DNA from: an uncultured Flavobacteriales bacterium
GTDB taxonomy: Bacteria > Bacteroidota > Bacteroidia > CAIKAF01
Assembly (NCBI GenBank): GCA_903825395.1
Contig: CAIKAF010000023.1
Span: 146,195-210,194, forward strand
Length of the DNA: 64,000 bases
Direction of reading: 5' to 3'
Shown in pieces: positions 8,540 to 18,030 of the stretch. The notes beneath the pieces were generated by a model that had not been told where the DNA came from, did not search any database, and was given only the letters and a program-made list of their open reading frames with translations. Position 1 is the first letter of the stretch. Every line of letters begins with the position of its first letter. The position numbers were made by a program, and so were the translations under genes.

Positions 8540-9034
8540 TTAATTTAACGACATTTGATTCAAGGCCTGTTCAACCACCTTTTCATGCTGACCGCCTTGT
8601 TCCAATTTTTCTTTTAGAATGCGTTCAGCAATTTCAATGGAAAACTGGGCTACTTGGTTGCGCAAGTCAATGGCTACGCGAGCCTGTTCGTTTTTGATTG
8701 TTTCTCTGGCTTGGGCCATCAGCTGCTCGGCTTGAACCTTAGCTTGTTCTTTGGCTTGAGCAATCAGCTCTTCTTTGGCCTCACGGGCTTCTTTCAGCAT
8801 TTGATCGCGTTCTTTGCGCGCAGCGGTCAGAAGCGCCTCGTTATCGGCCGTTAATTGAGCCATTTTTAATTCGGCTTCTTTGGCTGCCTGCAAGGCCTTT
8901 TCAATTCCAGATTCACGCTCATGCAAGGCCGTTAGAATCGGCTTCCAGGCAAATTTGCGCAGCACCAGCAGCAACACCAAAAAAGAGATGGTCATCCAGA
9001 CCACTAAACCAATTGAAGGATTAAGTAAATCCAT
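8540..9034 (-). CDS. atpF: ATP synthase F0 b subunit
   Basis: The 164-residue b subunit has one N-terminal membrane segment (about 8-28, IGLVVWMTISFLVLLLVL). A long charged Ala/Glu/Lys-rich helix (about 40-145) forms the peripheral stalk. Length and composition are normal for the family. It is 4 bp upstream of atpH. A perfect 10-bp stem hairpin lies between it and atpE. Confidence 0.95.
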   Translation of the reverse strand: MDLLNPSIGLVVWMTISFLVLLLVLRKFAWKPILTALHERESGIEKALQAAKEAELKMAQLTADNEALLTAARKERDQMLKEAREAKEELIAQAKEQAKVQAEQLMAQARETIKNEQARVAIDLRNQVAQFSIEIAERILKEKLEQGGQHEKVVEQALNQMSLN

Positions 9035-9062
9035 GCTTATACTGTTTTTTTAGGGAAAGAGG

Positions 9063-9087
9063 ATCTGCCGGCCAATCGCCGGCAGAT
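9063..9087 (-). promoter_or_regulatory. Perfect hairpin between atpE and atpF
   Basis: ATCTGCCGGC (9063-9072) and GCCGGCAGAT (9078-9087) form a 10-bp stem around a 5-nt loop in the 67-bp atpE-atpF gap. No U-run follows on the minus strand, so it is not a standard terminator. It is placed to stabilise the upstream atpBE part of the mRNA or to slow read-through. That would fit the need for many c subunits per enzyme. The role is inference. Confidence 0.7.
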
Positions 9088-9101
9088 TTCCTTTTTACTT
9101 T

Positions 9102-9377
<276 letters not shown>

Positions 9378-10514
9378 TTAATGAGCATGTTCATGGCCGT
9401 GATCGTGTTCCTCTACCGCTGCTCCCAGCATCAACGATCCCAGCAAAGTAAAAATATAGGCCTGTATAGCAGCCACCAAAAGCTCCAATATCAACATTAC
9501 GACAGTGAACAAAGATGTTACCACTCCTACTGTATGACCTACTACCGATTGAAATGCAAAGGTGATTCCAATGATGCTCATGATGATAATGTGGCCGGCC
9601 GAGATGTTGGCAAACAAACGAATCATCAATGAAAACGGTTTGGTTAACAAACCAACCAATTCAATGACCAATAATAAAAGCTTCACCGGCACAGGCACCC
9701 CAGGAAACCAAAAAATATGTCCCCAGAAGTTTTTATTCGCCACGGCCAATTGAACCACCAAAACTACGGCCGCAAGGGCAAAAGTAACAGCGATGTTGCC
9801 GGTTACGTTCAAACCACCCAAAAAGGGAATCAAGCCCAATAGGTTATTGATCCAGATAAAAAAGAAAATGGTCAACATTAAAGGCATAAATCGACGGTAG
9901 TGTTTTTCACCAATGGATGGCTTCACTACATCGTCGCGGACAAACAGAATCAACGGCTCTAACAGCGACTGAAGACCTTTGGGGGCCATGCCTTCGCGGC
10001 GGGCATAGGCTTGAGCTGAAGCTCTGAAAATAAAAAACAGAAGCAGCACCGACAGCAGCATTCCAAAAACGTTTTTGGTAATGGAGAAATTGTAGAAAAC
10101 ATCTTTACCTCCGATGTTAATCAGGCGCGCCTCTTGGGCTGCAATTTCAGGATGACCATGCTCATCCACCATCGGATGTCCTTGCGCATCCAACGCGGCA
10201 ACAGTAAGTTTTCCGTGGTGGTATAGGTACTTTCCATGAATCAATCCCTGCTCATCTGCATGATGCAATTCGGTGGACGAGAAAACATCCCAGCCTTGAC
10301 CGGGAAAATACAACATAACAGGTAGGGGAATGGAAATAGGGCCGATATGCAACCCAAAATCATCGGAGATGTGGTGCAGAATTTCTGCGGTGCCAAACTC
10401 CTCCTTCTCTTCATGAGAATCATGGGCAGGACCTGAGGCGTAAGAACGCACAGAAATTAAACTAAAAATTAGAGCTATAAGTATATACATCCAGCGCATC
10501 ACAGCGACATTCAT
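9378..10514 (-). CDS. atpB: ATP synthase F0 a subunit, long Bacteroidota form
   Basis: The 378-residue protein forms the proton half-channels of F0. It is longer than the roughly 270 residues of E. coli AtpB. The extra part is an N-terminal signal-like segment (about 8-27) and a His/Glu-rich extramembrane domain (about 30-125), as is usual in Bacteroidota. The essential Arg lies in FSLMIRLFANISAG. The C terminus is His-rich. It is the first gene of the operon, with a perfect -7 element 10 nt before its ATG. Confidence 0.95.
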   Translation of the reverse strand: MNVAVMRWMYILIALIFSLISVRSYASGPAHDSHEEKEEFGTAEILHHISDDFGLHIGPISIPLPVMLYFPGQGWDVFSSTELHHADEQGLIHGKYLYHHGKLTVAALDAQGHPMVDEHGHPEIAAQEARLINIGGKDVFYNFSITKNVFGMLLSVLLLFFIFRASAQAYARREGMAPKGLQSLLEPLILFVRDDVVKPSIGEKHYRRFMPLMLTIFFFIWINNLLGLIPFLGGLNVTGNIAVTFALAAVVLVVQLAVANKNFWGHIFWFPGVPVPVKLLLLVIELVGLLTKPFSLMIRLFANISAGHIIIMSIIGITFAFQSVVGHTVGVVTSLFTVVMLILELLVAAIQAYIFTLLGSLMLGAAVEEHDHGHEHAH

Positions 10515-10524
10515 TTTTCGAGGG

Positions 10525-10532
10525 CAAAGGTA
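10525..10532 (-). promoter_or_regulatory. atpB: -7 element TACCTTTG of the ATP synthase operon
   Basis: TACCTTTG on the minus strand is a perfect TAnnTTTG match ending 10 nt before the atpB ATG. It is the only strong candidate promoter for the six atp genes and the inserted gene. No clear -33 TTG was found at the usual spacing. Confidence 0.6.
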
Positions 10533-10638
10533 GAAATTATTTCTAGCCTTGCGCCGATGAACGACAAAAAATTGGATAAAAATTGGCGGGGTGCGAGGTT
10601 AGGTCGGCGCTGGCCTGAATTCATGCTTACAGAGCACA

Positions 10639-10667
10639 TTGCGATTGGGCCCAGAGCCCATGCGCAA
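10639..10667. other. Interrupted inverted repeat between atpB and the SprB-like gene
   Basis: TTGCG (10639-10643) pairs with CGCAA (10663-10667) and, across a two-base mismatch, TGGGC (10646-10650) pairs with GCCCA (10656-10660), leaving a 5-nt loop. It lies midway in a 284-bp divergent intergenic region. It could be an operator or the 5' leader of either transcript. No U-run follows on either strand. Confidence 0.45.
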
Positions 10668-10761
10668 TTAACAACGTATACTTTCGAAGCGTTGGGGACC
10701 TTTTTGCCAGCAAATCTTACGTATTAACATCATTTCAGCTGCTCGAATCGATTCAATTCTT

Positions 10762-10769
10762 TATCTTTA
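10762..10769 (+). promoter_or_regulatory. Near-consensus -7 element TATCTTTA before the SprB-like gene
   Basis: TATCTTTA has one mismatch to TAnnTTTG and lies 29 nt before the ATG at 10799. It is the best candidate promoter for the adhesin gene. Confidence 0.4.
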
Positions 10770-10798
10770 ACCTTCCTTAACAAACCCAACCTATTTTT

Positions 10799-13700
10799 AT
10801 GAAAACGATGGTACGTTTTTCTGTCCTAGTAACCCTACTAAGCGGTTTTAGTTTTTTCACGCAAAATGATTTGCTTCGTGCTCAGTGTTCAGGCGGAGTA
10901 GCTTACCTGTCTCTAAGCCCCACTCAAAGCTGGCAAACGTTTAGCGGTGGATGGGCCGGAGAATATCAAACCTTTACTGCCATTGCCGGTGCCACCTATG
11001 AATTTTCGTATTGTGCTGCCGATGGTGGAAGTTCGACCTACGACACTGAAATCACGGTGCAAAATTCTACAGGGACTCCGATAGCCTACAACGATGACTT
11101 TTGCGGTGTTCAATCCCGCCTGACTTGGGTGGCCCCTTCGGCCGGCACATATCGGCTGTACACCACAGAATACACTTGCATGTCGAATTCGATTTCTTCA
11201 ACCTTAGCCTACCGAATTCTATCTCAACCCAATCCAAATAATGATGTGTACTTGTCTTCTGCGAATTTTGGCAGCGAATACCTGCGGATTCCGCTGGCTC
11301 AGGTGCAAGCTCAATTGTTTAGCGGAGAAGTAACCAATGGCAGCGGCTCAACGGCCAGCGGTTTTGGATTAAAAGTAGATGTAATCAATACCGGAAACAA
11401 TTCGATCATTCAAACCTTTACCAGTGCCCTTACCAATGCTCCGGCAGGGACAGTTCAGGCCTACAACAACCTTGGTAGCTGGACGCCCAGTGCCATCGGA
11501 TCTTACCGCATACGCTATACGGCTCTAGCCAGCAGCCAAAATGGCAACGCCGGCAACGACACTGCATCGTATTTACTGCTGGTTACCGATACGGTGTATG
11601 GCCGAGATGACAATGTGCCTCAAGGCACCCTAACTATAGGTTCTGTTACGGCCCCACAACCGGGGGAGCTTGGCGTGAACTACCAGCTTTTTTCATCAGC
11701 AAATTTAAAATCTGTTGGAATTCGAGTGAACAACAGCACGGGATCGGCCACCGGTTTCACGCTGAATGTTATTTTTCGTCAAGCCAACCCCAATGGAACG
11801 CCCGGGGCAGTGATTGATACTTCGGTGGCCTATACCGTTGGAGCCAACCTAAATGGCTGGGTTAACCTTCCTTTACGGCATGGGCCTGTGAACCTGCCCA
11901 CCGGTAAAATATTTGTCGGAATTTTAGAGGCCAACCAGCCGATTCCGGTGTCAATGTTTACTGATATTTTTACCTTAAACAGCAACTGGGTTAACGCCCC
12001 CGGCCTTACCACCGGCTGGCAAGCCATTGAATCCTTTCAGTTTTTTGAGACCTACGGGGTTCGCATCAATGTAGGTCCTCCTTGCCCCAACCTAAACCCC
12101 AACACCACGGTTACTCAACCCAACTGCAATCAGCCTCTAGGCAACATTCTTACCAACGTCAGCGGTGGCAATGGTCCTTTTACCTATGCCTGGAGCAATG
12201 GAGGAACTACAGCTGGAATCAGTGGTGTTCCGGCAGGTACATACATTGTTACCATTACTCAAACTTCAACTGGATGTTCTGTAAAAGACACTGTAGTTTT
12301 GAACCCGGTGAATATTCCAACAATCAATTTCCTTTTGCCCGTAAACGCTTTGTGTTTTGGACAAAATGGACAAATTACTGCCAACATCAGCGGAGGTACT
12401 CCTCCCTATACCTATTTATGGTCTAACGGCAGCAGCAACGACACCTTGTTTGCTCCCGCCGGCCCCTACTCGCTAGGTATCACCGATGCGGCAGGTTGTC
12501 AGGCCAGTTCTCAGGTAGCCACCATTGCAGGTCCAAATGCAGCCTTAACCGTTACTCCCACGAGCAACAACCCTGCTTGCGGTCAAACCAATGGCAGCAT
12601 CAACCTATCGGTAAGCGGAGGCACCGCACCCTACACGGTTAGCTGGAACAACGGAAGTACGGGTACATCGCTGGGCAATCTTGCCGCCGGAAGCTATGTA
12701 GCCACCATTACCGATGCGAACGGCTGCACCACTACTTCTACGGTTACCTTGGTAAACCCCAATTCTCCGACAGCTACTACCCAAACCATTACTCCACCCG
12801 CCTGCAACGGAGGCAACAACGGGTCTATTTCACTGTCAGTGAGCGGGGGAACAGCCCCTTATTCCTACGCCTGGAGCAATGGAACTACGAATGCTACCCT
12901 GTCGGCTGCATCGGGCACCTACAGCGTTACCATTACCGATCAAGCAGGATGTAGCACTGTTCTTTCCAGTTTAATTATTCCGGTTCAGCCTGCAATCCAA
13001 GCTGCGGTAACATCCACGAATGTAGATTGCAATGGCAACCCGGGCTCGGCCTCGGTTAGTGCTACTGGAGGAGCCGGTGGTTTCACATACCTTTGGTCAA
13101 CTGGAGCCAGTACAGCTAGCATCAATAACCTACAGCCAGGCCAATACATTGTTGTAATTACCGATCAAAATGGATGTACCCTAAGTGATACTGCCATTGT
13201 TCAACAAGCCATTCCAGTTTCCATTGACCAAATCAATCCTACCGCCGCCCTGTGTGCCGGACAAAATGGATCTGTGAGTCTAGTTGTGAGTGGTGGTCAA
13301 GCTCCCTACTCGTATCTGTGGTCCAATGGCAGTACCAATGCCACTCTAACCGCTCCTGCAGGTACCGGCTATTCGGTTGTTGTAACCGATGCGGCCGGCT
13401 GTACTGCACAGGCCGGAAACATTAGCATTACAGCTCCAGCACCCATTACCACAAGTTTCTCAGTTCAAGATGCCAACTGCGGCGCCAGCGATGGAAGCCT
13501 TACTGCCAGCTCAACCGGCGGAACAGGTGCCCTTACCTATCAATGGGCCAATGGTACCAATGGAGCTACCAATTCAAACCTGAGTGCCGGCTTTTATGTC
13601 TTGACCATTACCGACGCCAACGGCTGTTCTGCCACAGATACCGGGGTTGTTGGAAACATCGGCGCTCCAACGGGAACAGCGGCAGTAACCAATGCCAACT

Positions 13701-14368
13701 GCTTTGGAGAAAATGGAACCATTACTACCAGCATAAGCGGAGGTCAAACTCCCTACACGTTTGCTTGGTCTAATGGCAGTTCTGCTACCACCTTAACCGC
13801 TCCTGCAGGAAGCTATACCTTGGTTATTACAGATGCCATTGGTTGTATTTTAAATCTAGGACCTTTCACCATTACTGAACCGCCTGTTTTGGGAGTAACA
13901 GCCAGCACAGTGGACGCCAGCAGCTCAACTTCAGCAGATGGAAGCGCTACCCTAAGCGTAACCGGTGGCACTTCACCTTACACCTATGTATGGCCCGGCG
14001 GAGGCAATCAAAGCAGCTATTCCAACCTATTGCCCGGCAATTATACGGTACTTGTAACCGATGCCAATGGCTGTAAAGATTCGGTGAGCTTCACCATCGG
14101 AGCAAATATGGGAATAGAAAGTGCCGTTGAATCGGTGCGCATATATCCCAATCCGGCCACCACACGCGTAAATGTGGACTTAAGCGCCATTTCAGGCGAA
14201 TGCCATGTGCGTCTGCTTGATTTGCGGGGTCGTGAATTAACGTCTATGACAGCGAAAGGAGGACAAAAACTTGGAATTGACGTACTTGGCTTATCTGCCG
14301 GGGTGTATTTGATTGATATTCAAACCGAGCATCAAACCTTCCGTCAGCGGTTGATATTGAGGCCTTGA
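10799..14368 (+). CDS. SprB-repeat cell-surface adhesin with T9SS type A sorting domain
   Basis: The 1189-residue protein has a signal peptide (about 1-28) and a PPC-like beta domain (about 40-125). A middle region to about residue 425 follows. Then come nine SprB repeats of about 73 residues (about 430-1095), each with C.G.NG, SGG..PY.Y.WSNG, G.Y.V.ITD..GC. The C terminus (IYPNPATTRVNVDLS, then GVYLIDIQTEHQTFRQRL) is a type A T9SS signal. In Flavobacterium, SprB is the mobile gliding adhesin; this protein is far smaller and may serve adhesion or gliding. It stands alone between its own promoter and a strong terminator. A linked GldJ or SprC/D partner is absent. Confidence 0.9.
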   Translation: MKTMVRFSVLVTLLSGFSFFTQNDLLRAQCSGGVAYLSLSPTQSWQTFSGGWAGEYQTFTAIAGATYEFSYCAADGGSSTYDTEITVQNSTGTPIAYNDDFCGVQSRLTWVAPSAGTYRLYTTEYTCMSNSISSTLAYRILSQPNPNNDVYLSSANFGSEYLRIPLAQVQAQLFSGEVTNGSGSTASGFGLKVDVINTGNNSIIQTFTSALTNAPAGTVQAYNNLGSWTPSAIGSYRIRYTALASSQNGNAGNDTASYLLLVTDTVYGRDDNVPQGTLTIGSVTAPQPGELGVNYQLFSSANLKSVGIRVNNSTGSATGFTLNVIFRQANPNGTPGAVIDTSVAYTVGANLNGWVNLPLRHGPVNLPTGKIFVGILEANQPIPVSMFTDIFTLNSNWVNAPGLTTGWQAIESFQFFETYGVRINVGPPCPNLNPNTTVTQPNCNQPLGNILTNVSGGNGPFTYAWSNGGTTAGISGVPAGTYIVTITQTSTGCSVKDTVVLNPVNIPTINFLLPVNALCFGQNGQITANISGGTPPYTYLWSNGSSNDTLFAPAGPYSLGITDAAGCQASSQVATIAGPNAALTVTPTSNNPACGQTNGSINLSVSGGTAPYTVSWNNGSTGTSLGNLAAGSYVATITDANGCTTTSTVTLVNPNSPTATTQTITPPACNGGNNGSISLSVSGGTAPYSYAWSNGTTNATLSAASGTYSVTITDQAGCSTVLSSLIIPVQPAIQAAVTSTNVDCNGNPGSASVSATGGAGGFTYLWSTGASTASINNLQPGQYIVVITDQNGCTLSDTAIVQQAIPVSIDQINPTAALCAGQNGSVSLVVSGGQAPYSYLWSNGSTNATLTAPAGTGYSVVVTDAAGCTAQAGNISITAPAPITTSFSVQDANCGASDGSLTASSTGGTGALTYQWANGTNGATNSNLSAGFYVLTITDANGCSATDTGVVGNIGAPTGTAAVTNANCFGENGTITTSISGGQTPYTFAWSNGSSATTLTAPAGSYTLVITDAIGCILNLGPFTITEPPVLGVTASTVDASSSTSADGSATLSVTGGTSPYTYVWPGGGNQSSYSNLLPGNYTVLVTDANGCKDSVSFTIGANMGIESAVESVRIYPNPATTRVNVDLSAISGECHVRLLDLRGRELTSMTAKGGQKLGIDVLGLSAGVYLIDIQTEHQTFRQRLILRP

Positions 14369-14397
14369 TAATGCCCTGATGCCATAGCAACATTGAG

Positions 14398-14433
14398 AAG
14401 GCCGGTTTCTAAAATGAAGCCGGCCTTTTTTTT
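14398..14433 (+). terminator. Rho-independent terminator of the SprB-like gene
   Basis: AAGGCCGGTTTC pairs with GAAGCCGGCCTT (12-bp stem with one G-T pair, 6-nt loop) and runs into eight T residues. It lies 30 bp after the stop codon. It is a textbook intrinsic terminator. Confidence 0.92.
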
Positions 14434-14437
14434 GAGA

Positions 14438-14584
14438 GGCCGGGCCCCGGATCGAAGCGGCAGACGGAGTGCCCAACAGCGCGTGAGGCCCCGGTGGCGG
14501 GGCGACCTTGGGAGCCACCGCCACCGGGCAGCCGCACGCAGCGGTTGGGCATTCCGGCTACAGCTGAGAGCCGGATCAGGCCCC
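14438..14584 (+). repeat. GC-rich hairpin element, type 2, copy C
   Basis: The element shares the apical hairpin GGCGAC-CTTG-GGAGCC (14501-14516) with the type-1 copies. It is flanked by an 8-bp stem GGTGGCGG/CCGCCACC with one bulged A, then GCCCAAC/GTTGGGC. The ends differ from type 1: ATCGAAGCGG on the left and CTACAGC..AGCCGGATCAGG on the right. These ends recall the flavobacterial repeat ending in GATNNNAGCGG and TACAGCG. It ends 12 bp from the stop of the 14597-14986 gene. Confidence 0.8.
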
Positions 14585-14596
14585 AAAAAAATTAAA

Positions 14597-14986
14597 TTAA
14601 GGCCGCAGTGTTTCGGCTTCTTCCTGAATAAACGCCTGAATTTCAAGCCGCAACTGCACCTTCACCATGTTCAGCGTTTTTATTTTTTCAAGAGCGGCTT
14701 CATTCGTTCGGTGCGGTTGCAGACTCATTTCATTGAGCTGCCGCGCCGATTCCGCATCGGTGAAAAAGGCCAGGTGACTGTAGGCTACAATCAAACTTTC
14801 CAGCGTGTCTAAATCCAGGCTTCCGCTTTGAATTCGGAAGGAAAGCAGGAAGCAAATGGCGTGTTTGATGCGTGCCGCAGAACAGGGCAAATTCTCTACA
14901 GGTTGAAAATACTGACCTTCTCTGGAAAGCCGTATAATTTGGCTGTATTGCCCAACAATTTTCTGTGCTTCAGTAATGCGCATCAT
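14597..14986 (-). CDS. Hypothetical helical protein at the end of the beta-oxidation operon
   Basis: This 129-residue, mostly helical protein has no signal peptide or membrane segment (for example ITEAQKIVGQYSQIIRL, LDLDTLESLIVAYSHLAFF, VKVQLRLEIQAFIQEEAE). I do not recognise a family. It follows the acyl-CoA dehydrogenase gene by 48 bp on the same strand and is probably the last gene of that operon. A regulatory or accessory role in fatty acid use would be a guess from position only. Confidence 0.65.
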   Translation of the reverse strand: MMRITEAQKIVGQYSQIIRLSREGQYFQPVENLPCSAARIKHAICFLLSFRIQSGSLDLDTLESLIVAYSHLAFFTDAESARQLNEMSLQPHRTNEAALEKIKTLNMVKVQLRLEIQAFIQEEAETLRP

Positions 14987-15034
14987 GGTTTACCCGTAAG
15001 GCGTTCAAAGTTCAGCATTTATTTTGTGAATTGC

Positions 15035-16825
15035 CTAATATGGATAAGCATTTTTTTGAAGAATTTCAGCCGCAATCGAACGTCTGGCGTCTTTAGGCGA
15101 AATGGGAGCAGTTTTAGTGAAGCGCTTCAAGCCCATGCTCAACATGCTCAGTTCATCGCCCGATGCAAAACTATAGATGGCGTTTTTGCCGTGCAGCCAG
15201 AGGCGATCGGCAGCATCGTGGAACAGCACATTCAATACATCAACCTTACTTGCATGGCCTTCCAGGCCATCGCGATCAATCAACTTTTGAACCCGAAGCA
15301 AGGTGCTTTCAGCCACATACGTTTCAATGGCCATGTCGGCAATGTGCATTAGAATTTCTTGTTCTTTGGCCAGTTCCATCATTAATTTTTGAACGGCGGC
15401 TCCGGCCACCATCAATACGGCCTTTTTAAATTTGGCGGTATAGGTGTGGAAGTGCTCAAGCGGGTGCACCGGCTCGGAATCGGAAAAATCAGGAATTTCG
15501 AGCAATTCAGCCGCCACTTTTTGTGCCGGCCCCATCAAATCCAGACTCCCTTTCATGGCCCGCTTTAAGATCATATCTACGGTGAGCAGCCGATTGATTT
15601 CATTGGTTCCTTCAAAGATTCGATTGATGCGCGCATCGCGGTAGGCTCTATCCATGGGGGCCTCGGCAGAATAGCCCATTCCCCCGAAAATTTGCACCCC
15701 CTCATCCACAACATAATCTAGGGTTTCAGAACCATGCACCTTCAACATGGCGCATTCAATGGCAAATTCTTCAACTCCTTTTAATTCTGCTTGCTGTGGA
15801 TCCATTCCTGCCGCTTTACGGGCCTCGATGGCATCGGTGATGTTTTGACCGGCGCGGTAGGTGGCCGATTCGCAGGCAAAAGTCCGCACAACTTGCTCTG
15901 CCAGTTTATAGCGGATTGCTCCGTATTTGGCTATGGGGCGGCCGAACTGTTCCCGTTCGTTGGCATAAGAAGCCGAGCGACCAATAATGGCTTTGCAGGC
16001 TCCAATGGAGGCGGCAGACAATTTAATTCGACCAATGTTCAAAATATTCACTGCAATTTTAAACCCGTTCCCCCGTTCGCTCAACAGGTTTTCTATGGGT
16101 ACTGGACATTGTTCGAAAAAGACCTGCCGGGTGGAGGAGCCTTTAATTCCCATTTTCTTTTCTTCGGGATTCAGGCGGATGCCGGGGTACGATTTTTCTA
16201 CAATGAATGCAGATAGATTTTCATCGGTGTCGATTTTGGCAAAAACGATAAAAACATCGGCAAACCCGGCGTTGGTAATCCACATTTTTTGTCCGTTCAA
16301 GATGTAAGACTTGCCATCGGGGGATAACTGAGCTTTGGTTTTTCCTGAATTCGCATCGGAACCCGCACCCGGCTCGGTCAGGCAATAACTGGCCTTCCAT
16401 TCTCCGGTGGCCAATTTGGGCAAATACTTGGCCTTTTGTGATTCATTGCCATACAGTGCAATGGGCAAGGTTCCAATGCCGGTATGGGCCGATAAGGCCA
16501 CTGCAAAGGAATGGCCAGACCCGGTTTCTTCGGTCACCAACATGGCTGTATTAAAATCCTTCCCAAAACCGCCATAGGCCTCGGGCAGAGAAACGCTCAA
16601 CAAACCAAGTTCTCCGGCCTTATCCAGCAGTTGAGGCATCAAATCCGGATTTTGCATATCATCTAGGGCGTCCAAATTCGGAAACACCTCCTGCTGAATG
16701 AAATCACGGCAGGTGGTTCGAATCATGATTTGTTCTTCATCAAAATCTTCCGGAATAAAGACATCTTGAGCTAAGGTGGGCCGAATCAGCCATTCTCCTC
16801 CGTTAATGCTATTCATCTCTGCCAT
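15035..16825 (-). CDS. fadE: Acyl-CoA dehydrogenase
   Basis: The 596-residue FAD enzyme catalyses the first step of beta-oxidation, acyl-CoA to trans-2-enoyl-CoA. The family signature CLTEPGAGSDANS lies near residue 150, and IFEGTNEINR holds the predicted catalytic Glu. The length and C-terminal extra helical domain match the very-long-chain or FadE-type subgroup rather than the 380-residue short-chain enzymes. It is 18 bp after the thiolase gene and third in the order fadN-fadA-fadE, as in Bacillus subtilis fadNAE. An electron-transfer flavoprotein is required but is not encoded nearby. Confidence 0.94.
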   Translation of the reverse strand: MAEMNSINGGEWLIRPTLAQDVFIPEDFDEEQIMIRTTCRDFIQQEVFPNLDALDDMQNPDLMPQLLDKAGELGLLSVSLPEAYGGFGKDFNTAMLVTEETGSGHSFAVALSAHTGIGTLPIALYGNESQKAKYLPKLATGEWKASYCLTEPGAGSDANSGKTKAQLSPDGKSYILNGQKMWITNAGFADVFIVFAKIDTDENLSAFIVEKSYPGIRLNPEEKKMGIKGSSTRQVFFEQCPVPIENLLSERGNGFKIAVNILNIGRIKLSAASIGACKAIIGRSASYANEREQFGRPIAKYGAIRYKLAEQVVRTFACESATYRAGQNITDAIEARKAAGMDPQQAELKGVEEFAIECAMLKVHGSETLDYVVDEGVQIFGGMGYSAEAPMDRAYRDARINRIFEGTNEINRLLTVDMILKRAMKGSLDLMGPAQKVAAELLEIPDFSDSEPVHPLEHFHTYTAKFKKAVLMVAGAAVQKLMMELAKEQEILMHIADMAIETYVAESTLLRVQKLIDRDGLEGHASKVDVLNVLFHDAADRLWLHGKNAIYSFASGDELSMLSMGLKRFTKTAPISPKDARRSIAAEILQKNAYPY

Positions 16826-16843
16826 AATTGCGGTGTTTTTGCT

Positions 16844-18025
16844 TTAAATACGTTCGATAATTCCGGCGGCGCCCTGTCCTGTTCCCACGCACATGGTAAC
16901 CAGGCCATAGCGTTGATTCCGCCGTTCCAATTCATTCATAATTTGTACGGTGAGTTTGGCTCCAGTGCAACCCAAGGGATGCCCAAAAGCAATGGCTCCG
17001 CCGTGCACATTAACCAAATCTGGATTCAGATTCAATTCCCGCAACACGGCCAAACTTTGACTGGCAAAAGCCTCATTCAATTCAATTAAATTCAAATCTG
17101 AAGATTGAATCCCGGCCTTTTTTAGGGCGCCGGGCACCGCCTGAACGGGCCCCATGCCCATAATGGCTGGCTCAAGACCAACCACGTGGTAGGCCACAAA
17201 TCTGGCTCGAGGCTGAAGCCCCAATTCCTTGACAAGCCGTTCCGACATCAACAGCACGAAAGCAGCTCCATCCGAGGTTTGAGAGGAATTTCCGGCAGTA
17301 ACACTGCCCTTGGCATCAAATACGGGTTTCAGGGCGGCCAGGGCCTCCAGTGTTGTATCTGCTCTTGGCCCTTCATCCTGTTGAAACAGTTTGGTCTGAC
17401 CTTGCTTTTTGCCGTTGACCACCGTCACCTCTTCCACTTCAATGGGCACAATGCCTCGATTCAACCAACCTTCCTCTTGAGCTTTCAATGCTTTTTGGTG
17501 GGATTGCCATGAAAACACGTCTTGATTTTCCCGGGAAATGGCAAACCTTCGCGCCACCTCTTCGGCCGTTAGCCCCATGCCCCAATACCAATCGGGGTGA
17601 GCCTTAGCTACGGCAGGGTTTGGTACCAAACGCCAACCGCCAAAAGGAATTGGGCTCATGGTTTCTACTCCTCCGGCGATAATACAATCGGCCATTCCGC
17701 TGCGAATTCGGGCGGCCGCCAAAGCTATGGTTTCAAGGCCTGAAGCGCAGTACCGGTTGATGGTTAGTCCGGGAACGGCATCGGTGCTCAATCCCATCAA
17801 CGAAATCATGCGGCCAATGTTTAAGCCTTGTTCTGCTTCAGGAGTAGCATTGCCCACCATTACATCGTCAATGCGGCTGGGGTCTAGTTGTGGACATTGG
17901 GCCATTAAATGCCGTACAACCTGGGCGCCCAAATCGTCTGCGCGCATGGAACGAAGTGTCCCACGGGGTGCTTTTCCAACCGCAGTGCGGTAGCCATCTA
18001 TGATATATGCAGTTTCCATCGCCAA
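16844..18025 (-). CDS. fadA: Acetyl-CoA acyltransferase (thiolase)
   Basis: The 393-residue thiolase splits 3-ketoacyl-CoA with CoA. The nucleophile is C93 ([11 protein letters not shown]). The His of [15 protein letters not shown] and the Cys of [11 protein letters not shown] complete the active site. The usual two-lobed length is preserved. It is only 5 bp downstream of the FadN-like gene, so the two should form the hydratase/dehydrogenase-thiolase pair. The ATG at residue 3 is an alternative start. Confidence 0.95.
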   Translation of the reverse strand: MAMETAYIIDGYRTAVGKAPRGTLRSMRADDLGAQVVRHLMAQCPQLDPSRIDDVMVGNATPEAEQGLNIGRMISLMGLSTDAVPGLTINRYCASGLETIALAAARIRSGMADCIIAGGVETMSPIPFGGWRLVPNPAVAKAHPDWYWGMGLTAEEVARRFAISRENQDVFSWQSHQKALKAQEEGWLNRGIVPIEVEEVTVVNGKKQGQTKLFQQDEGPRADTTLEALAALKPVFDAKGSVTAGNSSQTSDGAAFVLLMSERLVKELGLQPRARFVAYHVVGLEPAIMGMGPVQAVPGALKKAGIQSSDLNLIELNEAFASQSLAVLRELNLNPDLVNVHGGAIAFGHPLGCTGAKLTVQIMNELERRNQRYGLVTMCVGTGQGAAGIIERI

Positions 18026-18030
18026 ATCAA

